A DNA stretch of 64,000 nt from Lysinibacillus cavernae (GTDB lineage: Bacteria; Bacillota; Bacilli; Bacillales_A; Planococcaceae). The notes beneath the pieces are model-generated. The model was not told the DNA's origin. It saw nothing but the letters and a program-made list of their open reading frames with translations, and ran no database searches. A program made the position numbers and the translations under genes. Location: positions 175,831 through 239,830 of the forward strand of contig NZ_WMEF01000005.1 in NCBI RefSeq assembly GCF_009724685.1, written 5' to 3'. Shown in pieces: positions 34,414 to 43,969 of this stretch. Every line of letters begins with the position of its first letter. Within the stretch, counting starts at the first letter, position 1.

Positions 34414-35370
34414 TTAATTTTCCATAAACATTTTCAAGTTTTCCACGATTTCTTGTGATCTTGTATGGTGTAAATAATGCCCTCCATCTAATAAAATCAC
34501 TTCGCCATGATCTGAATTTTTGACTTGCTCTTCATGCAACTTTATCCAATTTTTTTCAATGCCTTCGTTTTTTTCCTGAACAAATAGCAAAAGAGGTAAA
34601 TCTTTAGGGAAAGTTAAGTTTTTGGTTGCTGTAAAAATGCTTTCTATATTTGTCAATTCATTGGAAGTGCTCGTATTATAAAAGTTTTTGTTTGTAATCA
34701 TCCTTATTTGTTCTTTTGTGTCATCATCATAGGGCAGTCCGGCATATGGATCACCTGAAAATTTTAATAATACTCTAGCGATTCCGGATTTTTTGAGAAG
34801 TTGTAACTTCTTAATTGGGAATTCCGTATCCATACCATCTTGCGTAGGCACACTGCTATCAATCCCAACAAATGCAGTCACCTCATCCGGATATTTATTG
34901 ACATAATCGAGTCCATAGATGCCTGCTATAGAGTGTCCCATTAACATATAGCGGTCAATCTTTAAATCCTGTAAAGCTTCATGAATCTCACTAACTATAT
35001 TGGCTGTGCTTCGTTCTTTATCGGTATCATCACTTAAGCCATAGCCAAAAGGCTCTACTGAGACGACCCTATAATGAGGAACCAATTCTTCTATAAGTGG
35101 CTTAAAATCAAGCGTTGGTGCTGCTGTTCCGAAGCCTGGTAGTAGGACAATTGTTTCTGCACCCTCTCCCTGAATCGTGACATTCATATTTTTTCCTTTA
35201 ACGGATACGAGCTGACCATAGGGTTCTATTTTTCCTTGCTCTATTTTGTTGAAGACAATGTTACCTATAAAAACAAGCGCAAGTAGCAGCACAATAATTA
35301 AAGCTAGTATAATTATTGACTTTAGTAGAATCTTATAAAATTTTTTCATATTTATGCACGAGCGATTCAC
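34414..35370 (-). CDS. Membrane-anchored alpha/beta hydrolase
   Basis: Hydrolase of about 318 residues with an N-terminal anchor helix (ILLKSIIILALIIVLLLALV). It has the oxyanion region LLPGFGTAAPTLDF, the nucleophile elbow GHSIAG, and the late acid and His (GGHYLHHT). Two starts are possible: GTG 35370 and ATG 35349. The latter is placed oddly, because a 9-bp hairpin lies between the GGAGGG site and the ATG. It is downstream of a two-component system by 146 bases, on the same strand. The substrate is unknown; outward-facing esterase or lipase-like activity is likely. Confidence 0.85.
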   Translation of the reverse strand: MNRSCINMKKFYKILLKSIIILALIIVLLLALVFIGNIVFNKIEQGKIEPYGQLVSVKGKNMNVTIQGEGAETIVLLPGFGTAAPTLDFKPLIEELVPHYRVVSVEPFGYGLSDDTDKERSTANIVSEIHEALQDLKIDRYMLMGHSIAGIYGLDYVNKYPDEVTAFVGIDSSVPTQDGMDTEFPIKKLQLLKKSGIARVLLKFSGDPYAGLPYDDDTKEQIRMITNKNFYNTSTSNELTNIESIFTATKNLTFPKDLPLLLFVQEKNEGIEKNWIKLHEEQVKNSDHGEVILLDGGHYLHHTRSQEIVENLKMFMEN

Positions 35371-35384
35371 CTATACTCGTGCAT
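35354..35384 (-). promoter_or_regulatory. Hairpin between ribosome site and start of the hydrolase gene
   Basis: ATGCACGAG and CTCGTGCAT (35354-35362, 35376-35384) form nine perfect pairs between GGAGGG (35385-35390) and the ATG at 35349. If folded, the stem leaves only about four bases between it and the ATG, so it would loop out the long spacer and set translation efficiency. Confidence 0.5.
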
Positions 35385-35516
35385 CCCTCCTTTACAACGG
35401 TTATTCCAGCTACCTTATAAGCTGTTAATGACAGTGTAAAGGACCGAGATGTATTCAGAATGACAGTAATATGAACGCAGTATGAACAACAAAAAATAAT
35501 TGGATCTCACATGCAA

Positions 35517-36878
35517 TTAATGCGCTATGAGAGGTAAATTGACAATAATGGTCGTTCCTCGCCCTAACTCACTCTCTACCTGGATGCACCCTTGATGGAG
35601 CGATATGATTTGTTTGACGATAGCAAGCCCCATCCCACTACCGTCATATTTACGACTGTGGGAGCGATCCGCCTTAAAAAATCGCTCGAATATATGTTTT
35701 TGATCCTCTAAAGAGATGCCAATACCCCTATCAGTTATTTTGACTGTCACATGATCAGCCTCTTGTTTCATGCTGACATCAACCTTGTCACCATCAGTTG
35801 AAAATTTGATACTATTCGTAAGAAGATTTGTCCATACCTGCTGTAATTGATCGTAATCAGCCATCAGCTGAATAGCCTGTAAATGGAGATTAAAATGGAT
35901 GTTACGAGCAGACCACTGCGGCTCGATTGCGACAATCACCCGTCTAATCTGTTCATCAAGACTAAACGACATGAGCTGCATCGGTTGTGCCTTCGATTCA
36001 AGTAAACTTAACTTTAGCAGACTATCACTCATTTTAGACATTCGATTAGCTTCGGAAATGATAATATCAAGATAACGACTTTTCTCATCCTCTGTTACGT
36101 CTACTTGCTTCAACGCTAAAGCATAGCCAGATATGGAAGTAAGTGGCGACTGTACTTCATGGGATACGTTCGATACGAAATCTCTTCGCATTTGCTCAAG
36201 CTGCTGTAAATCATACACCATATCCTCGAAGCTTTTTGCCAAAGTACCTAGCTCTCCGGATTGCTTTATATTTAGCTCGACATTGAAATCTCCACCTGCA
36301 ATATGTTTTGTAGCTTTTGTTAATTTTTTAATCGGTTTGACTAGAAACATAGCTGCTACTAAAAACACAATACTTCCTATGACGAGAGCATAGGTGGAAA
36401 AATTCACTATTAATTTTATCGCAAACGCAGTAGAAGGTAAGGAAATTGGCTCGATAAACATCGCTTTTGTTCCCATTTCCGTTGATAATGGCATTCCTAC
36501 TAGAATGGAGGAAGTACCACTTGAATTAATTTGAACGATTTCTCCATCCAGTACTTTTTTCACTTGTTCCATCGTCACGTTGGCCATTTTATTTTCATGA
36601 AGTTCTCCATAAGATTTAAACTGCCCTGTCCCTTCATAAATGCGGATATAATAGGATTCAAGCTGATGCATGCCACGAACAAAGGCGTCTGCCTCATTAA
36701 ACGGTAATGTATCAAATAGCAATACAATATCCTGTCCAAAATTCAGTAAAGGAATTTGTAAATTTTCATTCAATTTATCTTTAAATACCCATGTTGCCAC
36801 GAAAAAGGAAACAACCGTACCTCCAATGACCGCAACAAGAAAAGTCAACACGACGCGTGTATACAATGATTTAATCAT
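35517..36878 (-). CDS. Sensor histidine kinase
   Basis: Membrane sensor kinase of 453 residues. One helix lies near residues 5-30, an outside domain of about 130 residues follows, and a second helix near 155-178. Then come HAMP (PIKKLTKATKHIAGGDF), the HisKA site SHEVQSPLTSI, N box NLLTNSIKFS, G1 DRGIGI and G2 GSGMGLAIV. It shares ATGA with the response regulator, so the pair is co-translated. The stimulus is unknown. The alpha/beta hydrolase downstream could be in the same transcript. Confidence 0.95.
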   Translation of the reverse strand: MIKSLYTRVVLTFLVAVIGGTVVSFFVATWVFKDKLNENLQIPLLNFGQDIVLLFDTLPFNEADAFVRGMHQLESYYIRIYEGTGQFKSYGELHENKMANVTMEQVKKVLDGEIVQINSSGTSSILVGMPLSTEMGTKAMFIEPISLPSTAFAIKLIVNFSTYALVIGSIVFLVAAMFLVKPIKKLTKATKHIAGGDFNVELNIKQSGELGTLAKSFEDMVYDLQQLEQMRRDFVSNVSHEVQSPLTSISGYALALKQVDVTEDEKSRYLDIIISEANRMSKMSDSLLKLSLLESKAQPMQLMSFSLDEQIRRVIVAIEPQWSARNIHFNLHLQAIQLMADYDQLQQVWTNLLTNSIKFSTDGDKVDVSMKQEADHVTVKITDRGIGISLEDQKHIFERFFKADRSHSRKYDGSGMGLAIVKQIISLHQGCIQVESELGRGTTIIVNLPLIAH

Positions 36879-37549
36879 TCGTCAACCTCTAGCCTGTAAC
36901 CTAAACCTCGTATCGTCTCAATATGAAAATCCGTTATCGTGGTAAAGCGCTCCCGTAGGCGTTTAATATGTACATCGATTGTTCGATTGTCTCCAGCATA
37001 ATCAATCCCCCAAATTTGTTCGATCAGCTGCTCCCTAGTATAGACTTGTCCAGGTGTTTCAGCGAGTTTATATAATAATTCGAACTCCTTGAGCGGCAGC
37101 GTAATGGACTCCGTTCCTTTCATAATTTTATAAGTCTGTCGGTTAAGCGTGATATCTCCAAGCTTTATTGTCTGCGAATAGCCAATCTTATAGCGTTTTA
37201 ATAATGCCTTTACACGGACCGTCAGCTCTAACGGATCAAATGGCTTCGTCAAATAATCATCTGTTCCGAGCTCAAAGCCCTTCACTTTTTCCCATGTTTC
37301 CCCTCTTGCCGTCAACATAAGTAACGGAAGATCAGCATTTACTTTACGTAGCTCCTTACATAAAGCCCACCCATCCATGGTCGGCATCATAATATCTAGC
37401 ACCACAAGATCAATAGGCGTTGAATGATAGATGGACAGCGCTTCCTTGCCATCCCCAGCCTCTATTGTTGTGAACCCATCCTTGCGCAGAAATAAGCAAA
37501 CAAGTTCACGAATGTTCGTATCGTCATCAGCAACAAGTATAGTCGGCAT
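36875..37549 (-). CDS. OmpR-family response regulator
   Basis: Two-domain regulator of 224 residues. The receiver has acidic DDDTN, the phosphorylated Asp in VVLDIMMPTMDG, Thr in LLMLTARGE and Lys in YLTKPFDP. The winged helix carries LPLKEFELLYKLAETPG...QLIEQIWGIDY and TIDVHIKRLRERF. It is first in the operon with the kinase. The HExxH lipoprotein gene is divergent and 208 bases away, a possible target. Confidence 0.95.
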   Translation of the reverse strand: MPTILVADDDTNIRELVCLFLRKDGFTTIEAGDGKEALSIYHSTPIDLVVLDIMMPTMDGWALCKELRKVNADLPLLMLTARGETWEKVKGFELGTDDYLTKPFDPLELTVRVKALLKRYKIGYSQTIKLGDITLNRQTYKIMKGTESITLPLKEFELLYKLAETPGQVYTREQLIEQIWGIDYAGDNRTIDVHIKRLRERFTTITDFHIETIRGLGYRLEVDE

Positions 37550-37757
37550 ACATCCGTTCCCTCTTTTCCAATGTAAAATTCTACCCTATTATACTATAAA
37601 TATACTTCACTTCTCGCTTACGTGACTCTCGAAACTCTCCAATTAAGAAAAGCTTGCTTGAGAACGTTTTCCTCATTTCTTCTATTTTTACATAAAATGA
37701 AACTTTTGGTTTTTAAGTCCGTATTAATTAGAAAATACTGATTTTTCTGGAGGTAAT

Positions 37758-38642
37758 ATGTTTAAAATTAGAGGCTTTTCCCTTATCTTTATATGCTTAT
37801 TAACAGCCTGCTCTCAGGATACCGTAATTCCTAAAGAGCAAATACAAGAAGAAAAAAATGATGAAAATATCGTGGTAACAGCAGATGGTAAAACAACTTT
37901 TGAGATTATTAATAACATGGAGGCTCCCAAAAAAACTGTGGATACGATAAAAGATGAACTCCGTAAGGCTTATGATGATATTATGCAATCCATACATACA
38001 TCCTATGTTCCATCTGAGCATATAACAGTATTTCTAAATGAAGGCACTCCATCATGGGGATTAGCATCGAAAATCGAGTTAGATCTCAGTCAAGAAAATT
38101 ACCCACTTGTCCATGAATTGACACATTCCTTACTTGGTTATGGGGGCAATTTTGATACCGATAATGGCTATTTTACACAAGAAGGTTTCGCGGTTTATAT
38201 GGAAGATCAATACGGTAAAAATGAATTATATCTTGAAAAGTATATGAAGCATTTTCTGGATTCAGACAAATTAATTCCCATTAGCAAATTGATAGATCCG
38301 AATCAAGACGATGGCTATTTTCGCGCAGACCTTCCAAACAAAGAAGAACAAAGTGTCCTTTGGGAGATGAGCTATGCACATGCTGCTTCATTTGTTAAAT
38401 ATTTAGTTGATATTTACGGACTAGATAAGTTTGAACAAATATATGACAAGAGAGACCTGGCAAACAAAATAGAAGAAGTATACGGAAAAAGCGTTAGTGA
38501 AATAGAAATGGATTGGTTAGCCTTTATTAATAATCAAAAAGGGTTTACGCATCAAGAAAAATTTAATTTGCCTGATTTCTATGATAAAAATACAACTATT
38601 CTCCGACTAGATCCTATTTATTTTGCAAAGGAACCTTCCTAG
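37758..38642 (+). CDS. HExxH zinc metallopeptidase-like lipoprotein
   Basis: Lipoprotein of 294 residues with a lipobox ending LLTAC (Cys about residue 18). The zinc motif HELTH (about residue 116) is followed 20-odd residues later by TQEGFAVYMEDQYG, whose Glu fits a gluzincin third ligand, as in the peptidase-MA group. It has an AGGTAAT-type ribosome site near ATG 37758. It lies divergent from the two-component system. Likely a cell-surface peptidase; the substrate is unknown. Confidence 0.75.
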   Translation: MFKIRGFSLIFICLLTACSQDTVIPKEQIQEEKNDENIVVTADGKTTFEIINNMEAPKKTVDTIKDELRKAYDDIMQSIHTSYVPSEHITVFLNEGTPSWGLASKIELDLSQENYPLVHELTHSLLGYGGNFDTDNGYFTQEGFAVYMEDQYGKNELYLEKYMKHFLDSDKLIPISKLIDPNQDDGYFRADLPNKEEQSVLWEMSYAHAASFVKYLVDIYGLDKFEQIYDKRDLANKIEEVYGKSVSEIEMDWLAFINNQKGFTHQEKFNLPDFYDKNTTILRLDPIYFAKEPS

Positions 38643-38667
38643 AAATAGCAAGAACCCAACGATCATC

Positions 38668-38710
38668 ACAAAAGATCTAAGCTCGGAACATACCGGACTT
38701 AGATCTTTCC
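38668..38710 (+). terminator. Possible terminator after the metallopeptidase gene
   Basis: AAAGATCTAAG/CTTAGATCTTT, 11 perfect pairs with a 16-base loop; only a short T run follows. Confidence 0.55.
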
Positions 38711-38758
38711 TGTTTGCTTACAAGTACGCTTGTATTCTAGCGTTCCATCATACTTCAA

Positions 38759-39574
38759 TTAAGCAATCAGCTTCGCAAACCATGCCACATAATGAGCTCC
38801 AGGTATGAATAATAACTGTGCCACTATGGTTCCTAAAAATCTTGAAAACATCATCATAACGGAGGCTCTTTTTAAATCTAGATAACTCCCCCTTTTATTG
38901 ATGACATCATCGGCTAGAATGGAAATTTTCGGGTCAATGAATAGAATCAACAGAATGGTCGCTATGCCATTGATTAATCCAGATGCCATAACGGCAGTTG
39001 TTTTTAGTTCCGGTACTAATAAAGTGGCATACAAAGCCGATAAAACGCCGATGGTATAGATGGCCGTAATGACGATATTGATGATAAATAATTTAAGTGG
39101 TATATCTCGTAAGCTAATGCCTTTTAGATAGGTAAAACTAGGTTTATGAAAGTGTTTCAAACCTCGTCTTACATATTCAAAAGTAAAGCCTTTTTTCAAT
39201 AATGCTGGAATCGAGCCCCTTTCCTCAGCCAAATGGACGATGGCCCTTGAAAAAATGGCTATAAAGGTTGGGATTAATAAGATGCCTAGTATTGTTCCAA
39301 GCGAAGCCGCGCCAATAATGATTCGAAATTGATTTTCTACATGTACTAAGGCATTATCAACAGGCGCTTTATCGACAAGACTTCCCGTAAACGGTTGTTG
39401 CATCATATTCGCTAGTCTGGAAACCATCACCATCACATTAAAAAGCGATAATGCTGAGGCTAGTAACCTGACACGTGCTCCAGATAAGCGTACTGCATAA
39501 GCAAGTGTTTCAATTGCATGTATGATTAAAATAAATAATGCAATCATCATTAATTTTTCTGTTATTAAGTCCAC
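38759..39574 (-). CDS. amj: Lipid II flippase Amj
   Basis: Polytopic membrane protein of 271 residues with the Amj/YdaH pattern: HAIETLAYAVRLSGARVRLLASALSLFN, VSRLANMMQQPFTGSLVDK, and the C-terminal MMFSRFLGTIVAQLLFIPGAHYVAW. Amj translocates lipid-linked peptidoglycan precursor and can replace MurJ in B. subtilis. The start is GTG 39574 with a weak site. It is monocistronic here; sigma-M-type stress control, known in B. subtilis, is not visible in the upstream region. Confidence 0.88.
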   Translation of the reverse strand: MDLITEKLMMIALFILIIHAIETLAYAVRLSGARVRLLASALSLFNVMVMVSRLANMMQQPFTGSLVDKAPVDNALVHVENQFRIIIGAASLGTILGILLIPTFIAIFSRAIVHLAEERGSIPALLKKGFTFEYVRRGLKHFHKPSFTYLKGISLRDIPLKLFIINIVITAIYTIGVLSALYATLLVPELKTTAVMASGLINGIATILLILFIDPKISILADDVINKRGSYLDLKRASVMMMFSRFLGTIVAQLLFIPGAHYVAWFAKLIA

Positions 39575-39644
39575 ATTTTGTACCTACTCTTTGCTTTCTT
39601 ACGATTTAACATTGTGACGCCTATCCCACAAAATAGTTCCGATT

Positions 39645-39680
39645 TAAAAAATCTTACCCCTCTATTAATAAGGGTAAGAA
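39645..39680 (-). terminator. Terminator of the kinase gene
   Basis: TCTTACCC/GGGTAAGA (39652-39659, 39672-39679), followed on the minus strand by TTTTTT, just after the kinase stop. Confidence 0.75.
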
Positions 39681-39686
39681 TTCATA

Positions 39687-40184
39687 TTACTTCTGTAGCT
39701 GATTTAAAATTAATTTTAATACATCGTCCTGTGTCATATCGTTCGTCAACAGCGTTTCTCCATCCACGCCAAGATCATCGTTTGGGTTCCACCAGGCACG
39801 TAAAGAATTTTCTCCGAAATCCAGCTTTTTACATCTAGTGTAATGACGACTGACGGTTTCTTCAAAGGATAAATTAAAATAATACGTATAAGCCTTCTGA
39901 TCATAGAACTGGATTAAATGTTTCAGCATGTCTCCGTAACGACTGTTATCCAATATTCCCTCTACAATCACAAACTCACATCGACCTTTCCCGTACTCAG
40001 CGATTTGACGAATCAACTCAATGGACAGATTTCCTTCTCGATCATGAACCTTTAGCATATCACGACGAACGACATCTTGTGGAACCAAGAGCGTCCCATG
40101 GCCAAGATGATTTTGAAGACTTTTTGCAATCGTCGTTTTTCCACTGCCAGAATTTCCTCGTATGATAATCAGCTTTGATGCCAT
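39687..40184 (-). CDS. P-loop kinase (zeta-toxin/AAA-like)
   Basis: A 165-residue ATP-binding protein with Walker A GNSGSGKTT, a likely substrate or lid region DVVRRDMLKVHDREG, and VIVEGILDNSRYGDML. It resembles small zeta-toxin or chloramphenicol-phosphotransferase-like kinases. The substrate is unknown, and no antitoxin partner is adjacent, so a toxin role is unlikely. It lies 17 bases after an MFS transporter gene on the same strand, probably co-transcribed. Confidence 0.8.
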   Translation of the reverse strand: MASKLIIIRGNSGSGKTTIAKSLQNHLGHGTLLVPQDVVRRDMLKVHDREGNLSIELIRQIAEYGKGRCEFVIVEGILDNSRYGDMLKHLIQFYDQKAYTYYFNLSFEETVSRHYTRCKKLDFGENSLRAWWNPNDDLGVDGETLLTNDMTQDDVLKLILNQLQK

Positions 40185-40201
40185 TTTCCCCTTCTCTCCT
40201 T

Positions 40202-41470
40202 TTAAACTGCTCTTCTAGACCAAATGACAACAGGAATCAATACTAACGACAGTAGCCCTCCCGCTAAAGACAGTGCTGCATAGCTTGAATTCGCTACCAC
40301 CATGCCTGACAGCATACCACCAGACGCACCCGCCAGTGCTACAAATACATCCATTTTCCCCTGTGTTTTTGCACGTGTGGCTGGTTCTGTCGCATCAACG
40401 ATTTGTGCCGTACCACTTATTAAACCAAAGTTCCAACCTAATCCCAGTAGGGAAAGTGCCACTATGAGTAGAAGCATTGAATCACTCGGAGCAAAAGCGG
40501 CCACTAAACCCGCTAGTAACAACGTAATACCTGCCGCAATACTCATCGCAGTACGTCCAACTTTATCGACGAGGATACCTGTTACAAGCGAAGGAAGATA
40601 CATGGAACCTACATGAAACCCTATAACAATGCCAACTTCCGCTAAACCATGACCATGATGTTTCATATGTACTGGCGTCATGGTCATGATCGCTACCATC
40701 ACAATTTGCGTCAAGACCATCACCGTCGCCCCTACCGCTAGACCCCTCTTATTGCCAGATGCATGTGGGGACTGTGCTTTATTTTCCTGGTCTACTTTTA
40801 ACTTGTGCGCTGCAATAGCCTTGGCAATCTCTAATGGATCAGGACGCAACATGATAAAAAGAACAAGCCCTGCTACAATAAAAGCGACAGCAGATAGTAT
40901 AAAAGGACCTGCAAGAGCTGGAATACCAATGGATTGTGCCACTTTCCCCATCAACTCTACTAAATTCGGACCTAATACCGCGCCGAAAGTTGTCATGAGC
41001 ATAGTTGTACTGATAGCTGTTGCTCGTTGTTTGTTATTGGCTAAATCAGTGCCAGCATAGCGTGCTTGTAAATTAGTCGCAGTGCCAGCACCATAGATTA
41101 ATAGTGAAACAAACAATACGATCACACTATTCAATAAAGCGGCCAGGACGACACCCATTGCACCGAGTCCACCCACTATAAAGCCTGTTGATAAACCTAT
41201 ACGACGACCATAGCGTTGTGAAAGCTTCCCTACAATGAAAGCAGCTCCTGCTGATCCTAGCGTAAATAATGCAGATGGTACGCCTGCATAGGCATCCGTT
41301 CCTAGCATTTGTTGGGCCAACAGAGCACCTACTGTAATACCTGCTGCAAGCCCTGCTCCACCAAAAATTTGGGATAGACTGACAACCATTAACACTCGCC
41401 TATATAAGGTCTTTAGCTTTTCTGGCGAATCTATATATGACTCTATCGAAACTTGTGTTTTTTCATTCAT
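40202..41470 (-). CDS. MFS transporter, 12 helices
   Basis: Major-facilitator protein of 422 residues. The signature between helices 2 and 3 reads GKLSQRYGRRIGLS, and ILVDKVGRTAMS lies between helices 8 and 9. An acidic soluble N-terminus precedes helix 1. Helices rich in glycine and alanine suggest a drug or small-metabolite exporter. It forms a two-gene unit with the downstream kinase. Confidence 0.88.
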   Translation of the reverse strand: MNEKTQVSIESYIDSPEKLKTLYRRVLMVVSLSQIFGGAGLAAGITVGALLAQQMLGTDAYAGVPSALFTLGSAGAAFIVGKLSQRYGRRIGLSTGFIVGGLGAMGVVLAALLNSVIVLFVSLLIYGAGTATNLQARYAGTDLANNKQRATAISTTMLMTTFGAVLGPNLVELMGKVAQSIGIPALAGPFILSAVAFIVAGLVLFIMLRPDPLEIAKAIAAHKLKVDQENKAQSPHASGNKRGLAVGATVMVLTQIVMVAIMTMTPVHMKHHGHGLAEVGIVIGFHVGSMYLPSLVTGILVDKVGRTAMSIAAGITLLLAGLVAAFAPSDSMLLLIVALSLLGLGWNFGLISGTAQIVDATEPATRAKTQGKMDVFVALAGASGGMLSGMVVANSSYAALSLAGGLLSLVLIPVVIWSRRAV

Positions 41471-41603
41471 TTTTCCTACCTTCTTTCACTTGATTTCCAC
41501 ACAATCTATTGTCTATATTAAAATTTTGAAGTCGACATCATCATATAAAGCCCATTCAAGGTACTCTATGCTTATCAAGCTTAATTTAATGTGTAAAATG
41601 AAG

Positions 41604-41640
41604 AAGGAACTGTCTCCATTTCCTAGACAGTTCCTTTTAT
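41604..41640. terminator. Terminator between the two MFS genes
   Basis: AAGGAACTGTCT/AGACAGTTCCTT, 12 perfect pairs, then TTTTAT on the plus strand. It lies 60 bases after the minus-strand MFS gene stop and upstream of the other. Confidence 0.65.
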
Positions 41641-41699
41641 CTGCCATCGCCATTATACCATCATGGGTATATATTCAAGAAGGCAGAATATCTCTCTAA

Positions 41700-42887
41700 T
41701 TAATGTGCGTGCATGACCACTTTCTTTTTCTTAGAGTAGAATAAAAAAGTACAAGTTAAACTTAAGCTAATAATCCCAAAAACTAGACCCATTCCACTTA
41801 AACCAATTAAATCTAGCATCATCCCAGTGGACAATAGCACGATTTGAAAGACGACTGAATCAATCATATTGCGGAATGAGAAAAAGCGTCCATGGAACTG
41901 TTTCGGTACTTGTTTCTGGAAAATGACCATCGTTGTCGGGAAAAAACAACCGACTGAAAAGCCAAAAACCCCAAAGGCCACTAAAGCGAAAAATGGAATA
42001 TCTGCTAGTAATAGCACTAACTCCATAGAGCCGATAATAAAGGCCAATGTGAAGAGAAGTGTGCCCATTTGTACGCGTTCAGCAATTATTTTTAAACACG
42101 CAGCACCTAGCATAAAGCCGATACCTTCCACTGTATATAACAACCCTGAGATTGTCGTAGATTGATGCATTTCCGAAATTTTCATGATAACTAAATTGAA
42201 AGAGCCTAAAAATAATGTTGGAATTAACATTAATACAAGTGTCATGAGTACGATTGGATGCTCTTTCACCATAGGTAATACTTCTTTAAAATTCCCTTTT
42301 TCTTTGTTTGTCAGTGTTGCATCAGCTGTTTCATTTAATTGTAGTAAGCTTGTAATGATATACATCGCTACATAAACGATAAATGAAATGATATATAACC
42401 ATTTTAATTCAAAGAAACTTAACATAAATCCTGCTGCGGCTGTCCCAATGATCCTTGAAATCGTTCTGGCATTCATTTGCCAAGCATTCAATGTAATTAA
42501 GTCTTGATCCCTCGCTATCATTGGGATAATAGATTGTAAAGCAGGCATATAAAACGCTGCCGCTATTTGCAAAGTAATTAAAAATAGAATCATCCAAATG
42601 ACTGAATTTGTATAAAGTGCGATAAACATAAATAAAACACTGACGATTCGTCCAATACTCGCCATCTGTACAACCGTTTTTTTCTTGGTTTGGTCAATGA
42701 TTCTTCCTGCCATCGGACCGACGACCAATCCTGCTAAAATACCACAAGAAATAATTAATGATTTGTGAAAGTCAGAAGGTACTACCTCTTGCATAAAGGC
42801 TAGATTCCCAATAATACCAGCCCATAAGCCAAGACCGACAACAAATTCACCTAATAAAATAATCCATACGTTTCGATTTCGCCACAT
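41700..42887 (-). CDS. MFS transporter (EntS/macrolide-efflux-like)
   Basis: Twelve-helix transporter of 395 residues, of the subgroup with the early motif GRIIDQTKKKTVVQMASIGR and the LNAWQMNARTISRIIGTAAAGF helix 5 pattern, seen in EntS and macrolide exporters. Probably efflux; the substrate is unknown. ATG 42887 follows GGAGAAC. Monocistronic. Confidence 0.85.
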   Translation of the reverse strand: MWRNRNVWIILLGEFVVGLGLWAGIIGNLAFMQEVVPSDFHKSLIISCGILAGLVVGPMAGRIIDQTKKKTVVQMASIGRIVSVLFMFIALYTNSVIWMILFLITLQIAAAFYMPALQSIIPMIARDQDLITLNAWQMNARTISRIIGTAAAGFMLSFFELKWLYIISFIVYVAMYIITSLLQLNETADATLTNKEKGNFKEVLPMVKEHPIVLMTLVLMLIPTLFLGSFNLVIMKISEMHQSTTISGLLYTVEGIGFMLGAACLKIIAERVQMGTLLFTLAFIIGSMELVLLLADIPFFALVAFGVFGFSVGCFFPTTMVIFQKQVPKQFHGRFFSFRNMIDSVVFQIVLLSTGMMLDLIGLSGMGLVFGIISLSLTCTFLFYSKKKKVVMHAH

Positions 42888-43056
42888 GCTGTTCTCCTTG
42901 TTGTTTCAATAAAATTCATCGTAACAAAATTTTAAATATTCGTACATAGAAATATAGAAAAAATTGTTATATTACGTGCCATTCTTTCCCTTTCTAGCTT
43001 ATCTTAACGAGTATACTATTTTTCCTAAGAGGAATACTCATCCAAAAGGTTGAAAT

Positions 43057-43097
43057 TGAAAAAACACCGTTTGATTAACTCATCAAACGATGTTTTT
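43057..43097 (-). terminator. Terminator of the mnt operon
   Basis: AAAACACCGTTTGAT/ATCAAACGATGTTTT stem with one mismatch and a 6-base loop, followed by TTTTTTC on the minus strand, right after mntD. Confidence 0.85.
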
Positions 43098-43099
43098 CG

Positions 43100-43969
43100 T
43101 TATGGCATTTCTAATTTATGAACAAGCGCTTTTCTTCTGCGTTCGATTATTTTTTGACTGATTAACGTAATGATAAATAAAAAGCCAACAGTTGTGGCCA
43201 TCATACCTGCAATCGATGTATCCCATAGCTTTGCTAAATAATAGCCGATGACAGAGGCTGCGGCACCGAAGAGCATGCTATACACAAACATTTGCTTAAT
43301 CGTCTTACTGATTAAATAAGAAGTGGCAGCTGGCCCAATCAACATGGCAACAACTAGTATAGCCCCTACACTATCAAAGGCAGCAACGGTTGTGAACGAA
43401 ATAGAGGTCATAAATCCATAATGAAGAAATACAACGGGAATACCGATTGACGCTGCGTAGACAGGATCAAATGTTGCGAGCTTCATTTCTTTAAAGAATA
43501 GAAGTAGGAACGTAATATTGATCACTAGCACAAGCAGTAACATCCACACAGCCTTAGGCATCGCTAACCCAAGCAATGTCCATTTATCCCACGGCACAAA
43601 AGCAATTTCCCCCATTAAGACATGTTCTACATCTAAATGGACATTTCCAGCAAATAATGTAATAAGCAGGACACCAGCTGCAAACAAGGACGTAAAGACA
43701 ACCCCTATCGCTGCGTCCTCCTGAATGCCAGAAGAGTGTAGTAGTTGCACGAGATACGCTGTTAAAATCCCTGCAAACGCTGCACCTACCAGCATCCAAA
43801 AGCCATTTAATGATTGGGTAATGATATAAGCCATAACGATGCCAAAGAGCACAGTATGACTGATGGCATCTGCTATCATGGACATTCTACGCAAGATGAG
43901 AAAGACGCCTGCAATCCCACATGTCACACCAACTAGTAGTCCAGTGAATACAACCCAAAATTCGATCAT
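43100..43969 (-). CDS. mntD: Manganese ABC transporter permease, second subunit
   Basis: ABC-3 family (ZnuB/MntC-like) membrane protein of 289 residues with eight or nine helices: GVTCGIAGVFLILRRMSMIADAISHTVLFG at the start, and AFDSVGAILVVAMLIGPAATSYL. Its start overlaps mntC by four bases. Zinc or iron cannot be excluded from sequence alone, but the MntR-like box upstream favours manganese. Confidence 0.88.
   Translation of the reverse strand: MIEFWVVFTGLLVGVTCGIAGVFLILRRMSMIADAISHTVLFGIVMAYIITQSLNGFWMLVGAAFAGILTAYLVQLLHSSGIQEDAAIGVVFTSLFAAGVLLITLFAGNVHLDVEHVLMGEIAFVPWDKWTLLGLAMPKAVWMLLLVLVINITFLLLFFKEMKLATFDPVYAASIGIPVVFLHYGFMTSISFTTVAAFDSVGAILVVAMLIGPAATSYLISKTIKQMFVYSMLFGAAASVIGYYLAKLWDTSIAGMMATTVGFLFIITLISQKIIERRRKALVHKLEMP

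Noticed and set aside
39687..40184. Zeta toxin of a toxin-antitoxin pair
   Set aside because: No antitoxin gene adjoins it, and it is linked to a transporter gene; only the kinase fold is supported.
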